Position numbers and translations under genes: made by a program
Shown here: positions 17,901 through 24,449 of the stretch, piece by piece
Layout: the number at the start of each line of letters is the position of its first letter
Position numbering within the stretch: position 1 is the stretch's first letter
DNA from: Bacteroidales bacterium
Lineage (GTDB): Bacteria; Bacteroidota; Bacteroidia; Bacteroidales; Dysgonomonadaceae
Assembly (NCBI GenBank): GCA_012838585.1
Contig: DUPB01000179.1
Location: 1 to 35,532 of the forward strand
DNA length: 35,532 nt
Reading direction: 5' to 3'
The notes under the pieces: model-generated
What the model saw: only the letters and a program-made list of their open reading frames with translations
The model's database searches: none
What the model was told of the DNA's origin: nothing

Positions 17901-18378
17901 TTTGAGCGAGTTCTCTTGGCAACTTCAATTCCCTGAGGGCTGGGGGGTGGAAACCTCACCGCTACAGATCCAACGGCTCACCGCCTGGAAAGATCTCCCG
18001 CTGTCTGACGAGGGGAAGTCTTTCTCCGGAACGGTAACGTACGAAACCACGTTCACGTTAGACCAAAAATCTGCCTCAACGGCTTACCGGCTGAATTTGG
18101 GTCGGGTGGAGGTGATTGCCAAGGTAAGGGTAAACGGTAAGGAGGCGGGCACCCGCTGGACTTCGCCGTACGTGCTGGATGTTACGAAATTCCTGCAGGA
18201 GGGAGAGAACAGTTTGCAGGTGGAGGTGACCAGCACCTGGTTCAACCGGTTGGTGTACGATGCCGGGCTGCCCGAGGAGAATCGGAAAACGTGGACCATC
18301 GCGGGCCCCGCGGCTAACGCCCCGCTAAAAGAGTACGGGCTGTTAGGGCCGGTTGCCTTAGAATCGGTTGATTATTAG
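14998..18378 (+). CDS. GH106-like glycosidase lipoprotein (probable alpha-L-rhamnosidase)
   Basis: Large lipoprotein glycosidase of 1126 residues; signal peptide with lipobox FGSC (Cys28). The N-terminal sequence WYHYIGGNVSKPGITADLEA, followed by GIQLFHG, MQNCPGWSYAGGPW and ENSMRHL, is the opening typical of GH106 proteins, whose known members are retaining-fold alpha-L-rhamnosidases acting on pectin or plant glycans. Acidic residues in conserved settings include LLDSWEC, VSFETASGD, CEFWQP and VAAEALTS; which are catalytic I cannot settle without alignment. A galactose-binding-like beta domain closes the protein (about 965-1120). A degenerate 12-residue repeat (GESLQATETPQP, GESFQAVDAAQA) links the parts. 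It begins 46 bp after the TlpA gene, so it is probably co-transcribed with SusCD. Confidence 0.88.
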   Translation: MKTHFRHRTKRWLSFALCTLSLFFFGSCLGSGEKGQWVSDSLNETEFKAPEREYYPETWYHYIGGNVSKPGITADLEAIAQAGISGIQLFHGQFGGEWPGVSPQIQSLSEDWDELVKWTAEECRRLNLRFTMQNCPGWSYAGGPWIEPENSMRHLVYSRTDLTGGAASAVNLEKPRNSDEAWRDYRDLFVIAFPTPEGDTGERLVPSGVTSSRSDLPWEDWLLNRQTISLSPSVDEPTVLDFTFPEKTTLRTVQFPPIDSYAHAWVYAPGVKVTVYANLPGERRQVASLDMPAANWQDDQPISIACAEVPSDSYRIEITNLHEMALRYIHFYSAARQQNWESEAAWTLRRIVREAHPQQDPRSWIDPATLVDLTGKMDTLGRLDWNVPEGEWTVLRVGHVNTGQKNGPAPAEATGWESTKLHPDGIRANFDGYIGRLITGDGVLKDGLLQGVLLDSWECKTQTWTKDLDKLFEEKCNYSLHSLFPALFGYVVGNPENTALFLRDWRVTLNDLLVENFFGEMKRLAGEHGLTVSFETASGDVFPGDILEYYKHADIPMCEFWQPRSDSFVGSIEFKPVKPAVSAARGYGKKRVAAEALTSFELTWNEHPRFLKDIADDHFARGVTHLVFHTYTHNPRTDFLPPSTSFGTAIGTPFLRLQTWWKHMPHFTDYLARCNYMLEVGKPVSDVLMYLGDEQNHKPSQLLPFPEGYSYDYCNPDMLLNRLSVKDGRLVTPEGIEYRVLWLYDCQRMLPETLEKIASFVKAGVVLAGEAPRGIATLSGGEKAGHAFKKAVEKLWGDGSQDQLSLGKGKVYNTADIAAVLTAEDILPDIVAQSPDLRWLHRQTDGAGIYFLSMPPGKGYRGTVLFREMGNLELWDPLSGNMTAVPSRAEANHTAVELDIPVGNSCFIVFRREGAGKAIQSGESLQATETPQPGESFQAVDAAQAVDESKAGRPFMVCNQSEPTGRLDLSEFSWQLQFPEGWGVETSPLQIQRLTAWKDLPLSDEGKSFSGTVTYETTFTLDQKSASTAYRLNLGRVEVIAKVRVNGKEAGTRWTSPYVLDVTKFLQEGENSLQVEVTSTWFNRLVYDAGLPEENRKTWTIAGPAANAPLKEYGLLGPVALESVDY
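17761..17844. repeat. 36-bp in-frame repeats within the GH106 gene
   Basis: GGTGAGTCAYTYCA recurs at 17761 and 17797 (period 36), and CAAGCGGTTGATG recurs at 17809 and 17827 (period 18). All lengths are multiples of three, so copy changes would lengthen or shorten the linker without frameshift. Confidence 0.65.
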
Positions 18379-18419
18379 CCCTTACCAATCGTTGAACGCA
18401 AAGTTACAAGGTGTCGATT

Positions 18420-19913
18420 TTATTTTCCCCATTGTTTTTTGGCTTTTATTCCTTTTTGGGTTAGGCGGTACTTTTGTCTTGGATGATGGGGTTCAACTTC
18501 CGTCATCTCAATCATTCCTATACTTAGTGCTGGATTTATGTAATTTGAAATAAAAGTAGGTCTATGTCTCAAATTGAGCTCGTCCATTAGCTCGTTTCGT
18601 GCCATTTCGCCCTCTATAGTTAAAATTAGTCTATAAACTTGTTCGGTAACTTGTTCGGTAACTTGTTCGGTAACTTGTTCGGTAACTTGTGGAGTGTCTT
18701 GTTTGGAGTAACGTTTGATGATCACTTTGAAATCTTGCTCCTGAATAAATTCCGGTTCGGGTAACCCGTGTTCTACCATTCTTTTTACCATATCTTCTGT
18801 ACCTGTTCCTAATTGCTCGATATACCCCGCGAGATACATGGGGTGAGCTAAAAATGGATTACGTGGAACGGAGTTATGTAGCTGTTTGAGCCGTTCGGTA
18901 GTCCAGCCCAAGGGTAAAGAGCCCGGGTTAGAAATTTCCAGCCTGTTTCTGTATAATATAACTTCTACGCTGGCGTTATTGGCGTAATCGCGGTGAGCAA
19001 GGGCATTCACGATGCCTTCGGCCACCACCTCTCTGGGGATTTCATAACTACCCGGGACAATATTGGATAGTGAACGCGTTCCTATTTTGAAATCGAGTTG
19101 CGACATGACAAACTCGACAGCTTGATTTACCTGTTCAAAAATATCACCACTAATAATTTTATACGAAGGTATGGGTTTTGTTTTGCTTAACCCGTGAAAA
19201 ACAGCGCACTTGGTTGTTGCAGTAGGAAAAAAACGTTGTGGGTTTTTACCGAAAAGCAATAAGGCCGCATTAGTTAATTTTTCCCCCTGAGACAGGTTAA
19301 GATGGTGCAGGATGGTAAGTGTAGGATCGTTTTCATCTAACGGAAATCTCCTGCGTGATTTTGCCAAACGAACAAAGGAGGCTACTTTTTCTGGGTCTAT
19401 ATCTTCTATGGTCGCGGACGTATTAAGTTGGGCATCGAAAGGCTCCGTTTGAATAAATCCATTTTCTTCCAAATAACGAATTAAACTGTGATACACGTTT
19501 TGCAATAAAGAAGAGAGCCCGATAAACCGGCTTCGCACCACTTCTCTTTCTATTTTTTCGATAAAAATGTTTACTTCTTGTTCACGTTCGGTAGTTTCGT
19601 GGTTAGTAAGAAAAATAAATCGGGTTTTATGCAGCCGTGTAGCTTCGTCGTATTCTTTCTCGGTAGGTGAAATACCTTCGCTATCTTGGTACCCGTATTG
19701 CACACCGATTAATCCCAAGTAGATATTGCATGCCCCAACTTCTTTCAAGTAAACATTTGGCGCGCTTAGGTTTATTGCCGGTAACTCCTCGAAAAGAAAA
19801 GGTTCAAAGAACTTGCCCAACAGAGGATCGGCACGAAGAAATGCCGCTAAGGCTTTACGTTCTTCGACAAACTCAGACTGCACGCTACTTATAAATATTG
19901 TTATCTTGCCCAT
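18420..19913 (-). CDS. DUF4062 - HATPase_c_4 - winged-helix protein, putative regulator or defence effector
   Basis: Protein of 497 residues with three parts. Residues 1 to about 95 are a DUF4062-type domain (start ITIFISSVQSEFVEERKAL; further on YLGLIGVQYG and SPTEKEYDEA). Residues about 180-400 resemble the ATPase half of Schlafen/AlbA_2-type regulators, with EGIVNALAHRDY, LEISNPGSLP, GYIEQLGTGTEDM and LPEPEF. The C-terminal about 65 residues form a winged helix. DUF4062 takes the place where AlbA_2 normally sits. The linker holds tandem QVTE units encoded by a 12-bp repeat. It starts 2 bp after a HipB-like XRE gene, so the two form an operon. DUF4062 is found fused to NTPases in signalling and defence-type proteins, so a defence or toxin-like role is plausible but unproven. 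The AT-rich composition contrasts with its flanks. Confidence 0.8.
   Translation of the reverse strand: MGKITIFISSVQSEFVEERKALAAFLRADPLLGKFFEPFLFEELPAINLSAPNVYLKEVGACNIYLGLIGVQYGYQDSEGISPTEKEYDEATRLHKTRFIFLTNHETTEREQEVNIFIEKIEREVVRSRFIGLSSLLQNVYHSLIRYLEENGFIQTEPFDAQLNTSATIEDIDPEKVASFVRLAKSRRRFPLDENDPTLTILHHLNLSQGEKLTNAALLLFGKNPQRFFPTATTKCAVFHGLSKTKPIPSYKIISGDIFEQVNQAVEFVMSQLDFKIGTRSLSNIVPGSYEIPREVVAEGIVNALAHRDYANNASVEVILYRNRLEISNPGSLPLGWTTERLKQLHNSVPRNPFLAHPMYLAGYIEQLGTGTEDMVKRMVEHGLPEPEFIQEQDFKVIIKRYSKQDTPQVTEQVTEQVTEQVTEQVYRLILTIEGEMARNELMDELNLRHRPTFISNYINPALSIGMIEMTEVEPHHPRQKYRLTQKGIKAKKQWGK
18633..18692. repeat. 12-bp tandem repeats encoding QVTE units
   Basis: Four units of GGTAACTTGTTC (the last ending GTGG) plus a diverged flanking unit lie in frame in the linker of the DUF4062 gene, encoding (E-Q-V-T)n on the minus strand. 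The near-perfect identity suggests recent expansion. Confidence 0.9.
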
Positions 19914-19915
19914 AA

Positions 19916-20236
19916 CTATATCGTAATCTTTTTACTACCACTTGCCCTTTGCCTCATTTTTTTGCCATCCATCATTTGGGCGTACGCGATAGGGCTGATT
20001 TCAGGTTCATGGAAGAAGGCATCCAGTAAATGTAGGGCATGAAGAGCTCTAAGAATAGCTATCAGTGTCGAGAGAGAGACGCTATTGCCCTTTTCCACGC
20101 TGGCTACGCTGCTAAGAGAAACACCGGCTCGTTCTGCCAACTCTTTTTGCGTGATATTTTGCTCTAATCGAATTTGCCTTAGTTTTTCTCCTATTTTGGC
20201 AATTAATCCCTTGTCCGTAAATATATACCAATCCAT
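19916..20236 (-). CDS. HipB-like XRE-family DNA-binding protein
   Basis: Small DNA-binding protein of 106 residues. A helix-turn-helix of the Xre/Cro type spans about residues 15-70 (IGEKLRQIRLEQNITQKELA, then GVSLSSVASVEKG). The C-terminal tail EPEISPIAYAQMMDGKKMRQ resembles the tail of Bacteroidetes HipB-type regulators that precede hipA. No HipA kinase follows; two bases after its TAG stop the DUF4062-HATPase gene begins. It likely represses its own operon. The ATG at 20236 lies about 24 nt from a good promoter. Confidence 0.85.
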   Translation of the reverse strand: MDWYIFTDKGLIAKIGEKLRQIRLEQNITQKELAERAGVSLSSVASVEKGNSVSLSTLIAILRALHALHLLDAFFHEPEISPIAYAQMMDGKKMRQRASGSKKITI

Positions 20237-20266
20237 TTAACAAGTGTATTTACAACTGTTATGCTG

Positions 20267-20296
20267 CAAATATAGGAATAATAGTTGGAAATGCAA
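20267..20296 (-). promoter_or_regulatory. Promoter of the XRE-DUF4062 operon
   Basis: On the minus strand: TTG (20294-20296), a 19-bp spacer, then TATATTTG (20267-20274), matching the Bacteroidetes TTTG/TTG-(19-20)-TAnnTTTG promoter closely. The expected start is about 20260, giving a short leader to the ATG at 20236. Confidence 0.7.
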
Positions 20297-20332
20297 TGGT
20301 TGTTTTGAAAAAAAGTATTTAGGTTTACTCTT

Positions 20333-20404
20333 GGTAACTTGTTCGGTAACTTGAACGGTAGCTTGCACGGTAACTTGCATGGTATCTTGCATGGTATCTT
20401 GCAT
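20333..20404. repeat. Orphan array of six 12-bp repeats upstream of the XRE operon
   Basis: Six head-to-tail units of GGTAACTTGNNN/GGTATCTTGCAT. In one minus-strand frame they read MQDT-MQDT-MQVT-VQAT-VQVT-EQVT, the same motif and frame as the QVTE linker in the DUF4062 gene 1.6 kb away, but here outside any complete gene and just downstream of the permease stop at 20447. This looks like the surviving linker of a lost relative, or a mobile repeat seed. Confidence 0.85.
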
Positions 20405-20446
20405 GGGGTGGCAACTCTCCAAGATCGTGATTTAACAGCCACTCGT

Positions 20447-21694
20447 TTACTCGAACCGGATGGATTTCGCGGGCGTGATCCGGGCCACCAGGTAGGAGGG
20501 ACCGATCATCATCAGCAGGGAGACCGCGAGGGTGCCGATGTTCAGCAGCAGGATATGGAGGATGTTGAGGTCGATGGGCACGGCCGTCAAGTAGTAGGTG
20601 GCGGGATCCAGCTTCAGTACTTGGAACCGATCCTGGATAAAGCAGAAGAGCAACGCGATCAGGTTGCCCCAAAGCATGCCTTGGCCAATCAGGAAAGCGG
20701 AGAGGTAGAGGAAGACCCGGCGGATGCTGATGTCCGCGGCGCCCATCGACTTGAGCATGCCGATCATGTTGGTGCGTTCCAGTATGATGATCAGGAGGCC
20801 CGATATCATGGTGAAGCCCGAGACGACGAGCATCAGGATGATGATGACCCACACGTTCATGTCCAGCAGGTTGAGCCAGTTAAAGATCATGGGGTTAATC
20901 TCCTTGATGGAGCGGGTGTAGAACGGGTTACCCAATCGGTCGGTGTGTGACGACATCTCGAAGAAGAGCTCTTGTGAGATGTTGTCCAGCTGGTCGTAGT
21001 CGTGCACCAGCAGTTCAATGCCGCTCACCATATCGGCTTCCCACCCGTTCAGGGAGGCCAGGATCTCCTTCTTGGTGATCACGAACAGCTGGTCGTACTC
21101 CTCGAAGTTGGTTTGGTAGATACCAACGATGTCAAAGCGACGGGCACGGACCGGGTCCTGGATAAAGTAGCAGGTGAACCTGTCGCCTATTTTCAGGTGG
21201 AGCTTGTCGGCCACCTCTTTCGAGAGGATAGCCGGGTAGGCAGTCGTCGTGTCGTTGGGTTGGATGATGGATCCCTCCAGCAGGTTGGCACGGAAAAAAT
21301 CCCAGTCGTACCGCTCCGATACCCCTTTCATCACCACGCCCATGAAGTCGTTGTCCGTTTTGATGATGCCCGGCTTGGTAATGAATTCCTGGAAGTGGCG
21401 GATATCCGGGTTGCCCCGTAGCTGGTCGATCAGCGTGTCAGAGACGGCGATGGGCGTGTGCTCGTACGAGGTGTTGCTCTCGTACGCCGTGATTTGAATG
21501 TGCGATCCAAAGCCCACCACCTTCGCGCGCACCTCCTTCTTGAACCCCACGATGATGCATACCGCCACGATCATCACGGCCAGTCCCAGCGCGATGCCCG
21601 CGATGGCAATCTTGATGGCGGGCGATGAGACCCGTTTGTCGTTTTTCTTATCGCCTTTATAGATTCGCTTTGCTATGAACAGCTCCGCATTCAT
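20447..21694 (-). CDS. LolC/FtsX-like ABC transporter permease
   Basis: Inner-membrane permease of 415 residues, MacB/FtsX-LolCE fold: N-terminal transmembrane helix (about 25-50, IKIAIAGIALGLAVMIVAVC), a large periplasmic domain (about 55-265), then three transmembrane helices (about 275-400). In Bacteroidetes such proteins are annotated as lipoprotein-release or FtsX-like permeases; no ATPase gene is adjacent. The start is the ATG at 21694; the codon three bases further (21700) is TTG. It overlaps the end of the aminotransferase gene by 38 bp, so the two are translationally linked, though a functional link is not obvious. Confidence 0.85.
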   Translation of the reverse strand: MNAELFIAKRIYKGDKKNDKRVSSPAIKIAIAGIALGLAVMIVAVCIIVGFKKEVRAKVVGFGSHIQITAYESNTSYEHTPIAVSDTLIDQLRGNPDIRHFQEFITKPGIIKTDNDFMGVVMKGVSERYDWDFFRANLLEGSIIQPNDTTTAYPAILSKEVADKLHLKIGDRFTCYFIQDPVRARRFDIVGIYQTNFEEYDQLFVITKKEILASLNGWEADMVSGIELLVHDYDQLDNISQELFFEMSSHTDRLGNPFYTRSIKEINPMIFNWLNLLDMNVWVIIILMLVVSGFTMISGLLIIILERTNMIGMLKSMGAADISIRRVFLYLSAFLIGQGMLWGNLIALLFCFIQDRFQVLKLDPATYYLTAVPIDLNILHILLLNIGTLAVSLLMMIGPSYLVARITPAKSIRFE

Positions 21695-22892
21695 ATTCAA
21701 GGGTGTAAGGGTATGCCTCCAGTGCTTTCTCCAGCACGTTGAGGGCGCTGTTTAGATCCTCCTTGTTAATCACGTACGCGAGCCGCACCTCGTTTTTCCC
21801 AAGTCCGGGCGTCACGTAGAAGCCCGAGGCGGGTGCCATGAAAACGGTCTGTCCCTTGTGTCGAAAGTCCGAGAGGCACCACGCGCAGAAGGCGTCGGTA
21901 TCCTCCACGGGTAGCCGGGCGAGCGTGTAGAAGGCCCCCTGCGGCATGGGCGAGTAGACTCCTGGAATCCGGTTTAGCCGGTCGATGAGGAAATCGCGTC
22001 GCTCCTTGTACTCATCGAAGATGCGCTGCATGTACTCCCCGTTCTCTTTGAGTGACGCGTTGGCGGCTATCTGGCCGATCAAGGGGGGACTCAGTCGTGC
22101 CTGGCAAAACTTCATCACCGTTTCGTGCAGCCGCCTGTTCTTGGTGATCAGCGCGCCGATGCGGATGCCACATTCGCTGTAACGTTTTGATACCGAATCG
22201 ATCAGCACCACGTTCTCCTCGATGCCTTCAAGGTGACACGCCGACACGTAGGGCGTGTCGTTGTAGATGAACTCCCGGTACACCTCATCGGAAAAGAGGT
22301 AGAGGTTATACCGCTTCACCAGGTCGCGCATCTGCTCCATCTCCCGGCGCGTGTAGACGTAGCCGGTCGGGTTGTTGGGGTTGCAGATAAGTATTCCTTT
22401 GGTGCGTTCGTTAATCAGCTGTTCAAACGCCTCCATGGGCGGTAGGGCGAAGTCCGTCTCCATGGTGGAGGGGATGGTTCGGATGGTAGCCCCGGCTGAG
22501 ATGGCGAACGCCATGTAGTTCGCGTAGGCCGGCTCCGGTACGATAATCTCATCGCCCGGGTTGAGGCAGGCGAGGAACGCGTACAGCACTGCTTCCGATC
22601 CCCCCGCGGTGACGATAATCTCCTCGGGTGACAAGTGAATACCGAACTTTCCGTAGTAATCCACCAGGTTCTCCCGGTAGAAGCGGTAACCATCGCTGGG
22701 ACTGTACTCCAGTGTGCTGCGATCGATATTCCTGATCGCCTCGAGCGCGGAGGCAGGGGTGGGCAGGTCAGGCTGCCCGATGTTCAGGTGGTAAACCCGC
22801 ACACCTTCGGCCTTGGCTGCATCGGAGAGCGGAGCTAATTTACGTATGGGTGACGCGGGCATCTGGATGCCTCGCAGGGCAATTTGCGGCAT
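21657..22892 (-). CDS. PLP-dependent class I/II aminotransferase (aspartate aminotransferase-like)
   Basis: Cytoplasmic aminotransferase of 411 residues transferring an amino group to a 2-oxo acid. The family layout is complete: LNIGQPDLPTP near the N-terminus, TAGGSEAVLYA, PNNPTGYVY, SDEVYREFIY, and the PLP-binding lysine in DSVSKRYSECGIRIG. The substrate is probably an acidic or aromatic amino acid, which the sequence does not settle. The start MPQIALRGIQMPASPIRKLA is the one conserved in Bacteroidales relatives as I recall them. The 3' end overlaps the permease gene by 38 bp. Confidence 0.92.
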   Translation of the reverse strand: MPQIALRGIQMPASPIRKLAPLSDAAKAEGVRVYHLNIGQPDLPTPASALEAIRNIDRSTLEYSPSDGYRFYRENLVDYYGKFGIHLSPEEIIVTAGGSEAVLYAFLACLNPGDEIIVPEPAYANYMAFAISAGATIRTIPSTMETDFALPPMEAFEQLINERTKGILICNPNNPTGYVYTRREMEQMRDLVKRYNLYLFSDEVYREFIYNDTPYVSACHLEGIEENVVLIDSVSKRYSECGIRIGALITKNRRLHETVMKFCQARLSPPLIGQIAANASLKENGEYMQRIFDEYKERRDFLIDRLNRIPGVYSPMPQGAFYTLARLPVEDTDAFCAWCLSDFRHKGQTVFMAPASGFYVTPGLGKNEVRLAYVINKEDLNSALNVLEKALEAYPYTLEYECGAVHSKANL

Positions 22893-22942
22893 AATAATGA
22901 TAGCGATGAGGGTTTTAACGAATCATTTTGTCAATTAAGCGG

Positions 22943-22950
22943 CAAAGATA
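22943..22950 (-). promoter_or_regulatory. Candidate -7 box of the aminotransferase gene
   Basis: Minus-strand TATCTTTG matches TAnnTTTG and lies about 50 nt upstream of the ATG at 22892. No convincing -33 TTG at the ideal spacing. The rest of 22893-23125 holds palindromes (CCACC-CA-GGTGG at 22974-22985; CACCG-GA-CGGTG at 23108-23119) but no gene. Confidence 0.45.
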
Positions 22951-23084
22951 ATAAAAAAATGATTATGGATTTACCACCCAGGTGGCTAAGTCCTTCAATC
23001 TTCATAATATAGTGTTGTTTTTGTTGCTCTCAACGCGAGGACATTAGCGAATAAACTTCCACTACGCTGCAAAAATAACAAAAA

Positions 23085-23102
23085 AACGGGAGTAGACCCG
23101 TT
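23085..23102 (-). other. Hairpin with T tract on the minus strand
   Basis: AACGGG (23085-23090) and CCCGTT (23097-23102) form a perfect 6-bp stem around a 6-base loop. On the minus strand it is followed by seven Ts, the shape of an intrinsic terminator, yet no minus-strand gene ends here. It may block antisense read-through from the pst side toward the aminotransferase gene, or be an operator. Confidence 0.4.
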
Positions 23103-23125
23103 AATTTCACCGGACGGTGTGTGTC

Positions 23126-23181
23126 TTAACAAATACGTAACAATTATGTAACCGAAATGTAACAATCATATCGTAATTTCG
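23126..23181 (+). promoter_or_regulatory. Putative Pho box and promoter of the pst-pho operon
   Basis: Four copies of TAAC stand exactly 11 bp apart at 23127, 23138, 23149 and 23160, within units CTTAACAAATA, CGTAACAATTA, TGTAACCGAAA and TGTAACAATCA. An 11-bp direct-repeat period is the hallmark of PhoB/PhoP sites in Proteobacteria and Bacillus. Immediately downstream, TAATTTCG (23174-23181) is a one-mismatch -7 box, so the repeats replace the -33 region as at PhoB-activated promoters. The implied leader to pstS (ATG 23229) is about 40 nt. The operon encodes PhoB itself, fitting autoregulation. Confidence 0.7.
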
Positions 23182-23228
23182 CGTCTGTTTTAGAGTAACA
23201 TAGAACCTGCATTGCTTGATTGCATTTG

Positions 23229-24380
23229 ATGAAACGATTTTTTTTGTTTACCTCGTTGCTTTTTGTCTCGCTGCCCCTTTTCCTGTCTTCGTGTAAGGGT
23301 ACCTCGGATTCTCAAAAAGGCACGTCCCGAAGTACCATCTCCGGTGCGGGAGCCACGTTTCCCTATCCCTATTACAACATTGTTTTCCGCGATTTCATGC
23401 GGTTGAATGAAGGTATCACCGTGAACTACGGGGCCATGGGGAGTGGTGGTGGGATACGCAGCTTGCGTGACCGTTCGGTGGATTTCGGTGCCAGTGATGC
23501 TTTTATGACCGATAAGGAACTGGAGACGATGAACGGCGAGGTGATTCACATCGCCACCTGTCTTGGCGGGGTGGTGATGGCCTACACGCTGGAGGGGGTG
23601 GATAGCTTGCGGCTCACCGGCCCCCTTATCTCCAACATATTCCTGGGCAAGGTAAAAAAGTGGAACGACCCGCGGATCACGTCGATCAACCCGGGGGTTT
23701 CTTTGCCTGACCTGGATATAACCCCCGTTTACCGCTCCGACGGTAGCGGCACCACGTTCAACTTCTCGGAGTACCTCTCCGTGGTTTCTCCCGAGTGGAA
23801 CCGGGTGATGGGCAAGGGGAAGGCGTTGAAGTGGGAAGCGGGGATAGCGGCCAAGGGGAACCCTGGCGTGGCGGGTATCGTCCAGCAGACGGAGGGCGCC
23901 ATCGGCTACATCGGTTCGGAGTACGCGCTCACCCTCAACCTCAAGACGGCGAAACTGAAAAACAGGGCGGGCCGCTTCGTCGATGCCACGCTGGAGACCA
24001 TCTCCGCCGCGGCCAACGTGGACCTTCCGGACGATATGCGGGCGACCATCACCGATTCGGCCGATCCCAACGCGTACCCCATCAGCCTCTTCACCTGGAT
24101 ACTGGTCTACAAGGATCAGCAGTATGGGAACCGTACCAAGGAGGAGGCGATGGAGCTGTTGGACCTGCTCCTGTACATGCTCAGTCCACCGGGGCAAAAG
24201 GTGGCGGCACAGATTAACTACGCTCCCCTCCCGGAGCAGGGGTTGGAGAAAAATTACCGCCTTCTCCAGGGGATGCACTATGGGGGTGAATCCCTGTTTG
24301 ATGTTCTTACTAGCACCGACGATGCCGATACGCGTGCACTTGAGGTGGGGGAGGCTGATAATAACGGAGAGGGCCGATGA
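23229..24380 (+). CDS. pstS: PstS, phosphate-binding lipoprotein
   Basis: Phosphate ABC transporter binding component of 383 residues, anchored by a lipobox (LFLSSC, Cys22). The ATG at 23229 is preferred; an ATG at 23220 would put His-Leu before the charged start of the signal. Phosphate-contact motifs are visible: SGAGATFPYPYY, GAMGSGGGIRSLRD, VDFGASDAFM and YRSDGSGTTFNFSEYL. These are standard for PstS and distinguish it from unrelated solute-binding proteins. The last codons and the stop lie within a 19-bp tandem repeat, giving an acidic/glycine-rich tail (EADNNGEGR) that probably is not part of the fold. First gene of the seven-gene phosphate operon. Confidence 0.95.
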   Translation: MKRFFLFTSLLFVSLPLFLSSCKGTSDSQKGTSRSTISGAGATFPYPYYNIVFRDFMRLNEGITVNYGAMGSGGGIRSLRDRSVDFGASDAFMTDKELETMNGEVIHIATCLGGVVMAYTLEGVDSLRLTGPLISNIFLGKVKKWNDPRITSINPGVSLPDLDITPVYRSDGSGTTFNFSEYLSVVSPEWNRVMGKGKALKWEAGIAAKGNPGVAGIVQQTEGAIGYIGSEYALTLNLKTAKLKNRAGRFVDATLETISAAANVDLPDDMRATITDSADPNAYPISLFTWILVYKDQQYGNRTKEEAMELLDLLLYMLSPPGQKVAAQINYAPLPEQGLEKNYRLLQGMHYGGESLFDVLTSTDDADTRALEVGEADNNGEGR

Positions 24381-24424
24381 TGGCGGAGAAGGCCGATAAT
24401 GACGGGGAGGGCCGATAATGATGG
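24357..24424. repeat. 19-bp tandem repeat across the pstS stop codon
   Basis: Three full units, consensus GATAATGACGGGGAGGGCC, at 24357-24375, 24376-24394 and 24395-24413, followed by a partial fourth (24414-24424). Units differ by one to four bases. The pstS TGA stop is in unit two. Since 19 is not a multiple of three, copy-number change would shift the reading frame at the pstS end and alter the pstS-pstC spacing. Confidence 0.9.
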
Positions 24425-24449
24425 TAATGAATTGTAATCAAGGGAACGA

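Noticed and set aside
18420-19913. HipA kinase partner for the HipB-like gene
   Set aside because: The protein shows DUF4062, HATPase-like and winged-helix segments and none of the HipA kinase motifs.
20333-20404. CRISPR array
   Set aside because: The 12-bp units are contiguous with no spacers, and no cas genes are present.
23190-24278. A 362-codon minus-strand frame opposite pstS
   Set aside because: Shadow of pstS caused by GC-rich codon use; His/Arg/Gly-rich composition and no recognisable motif or start context.
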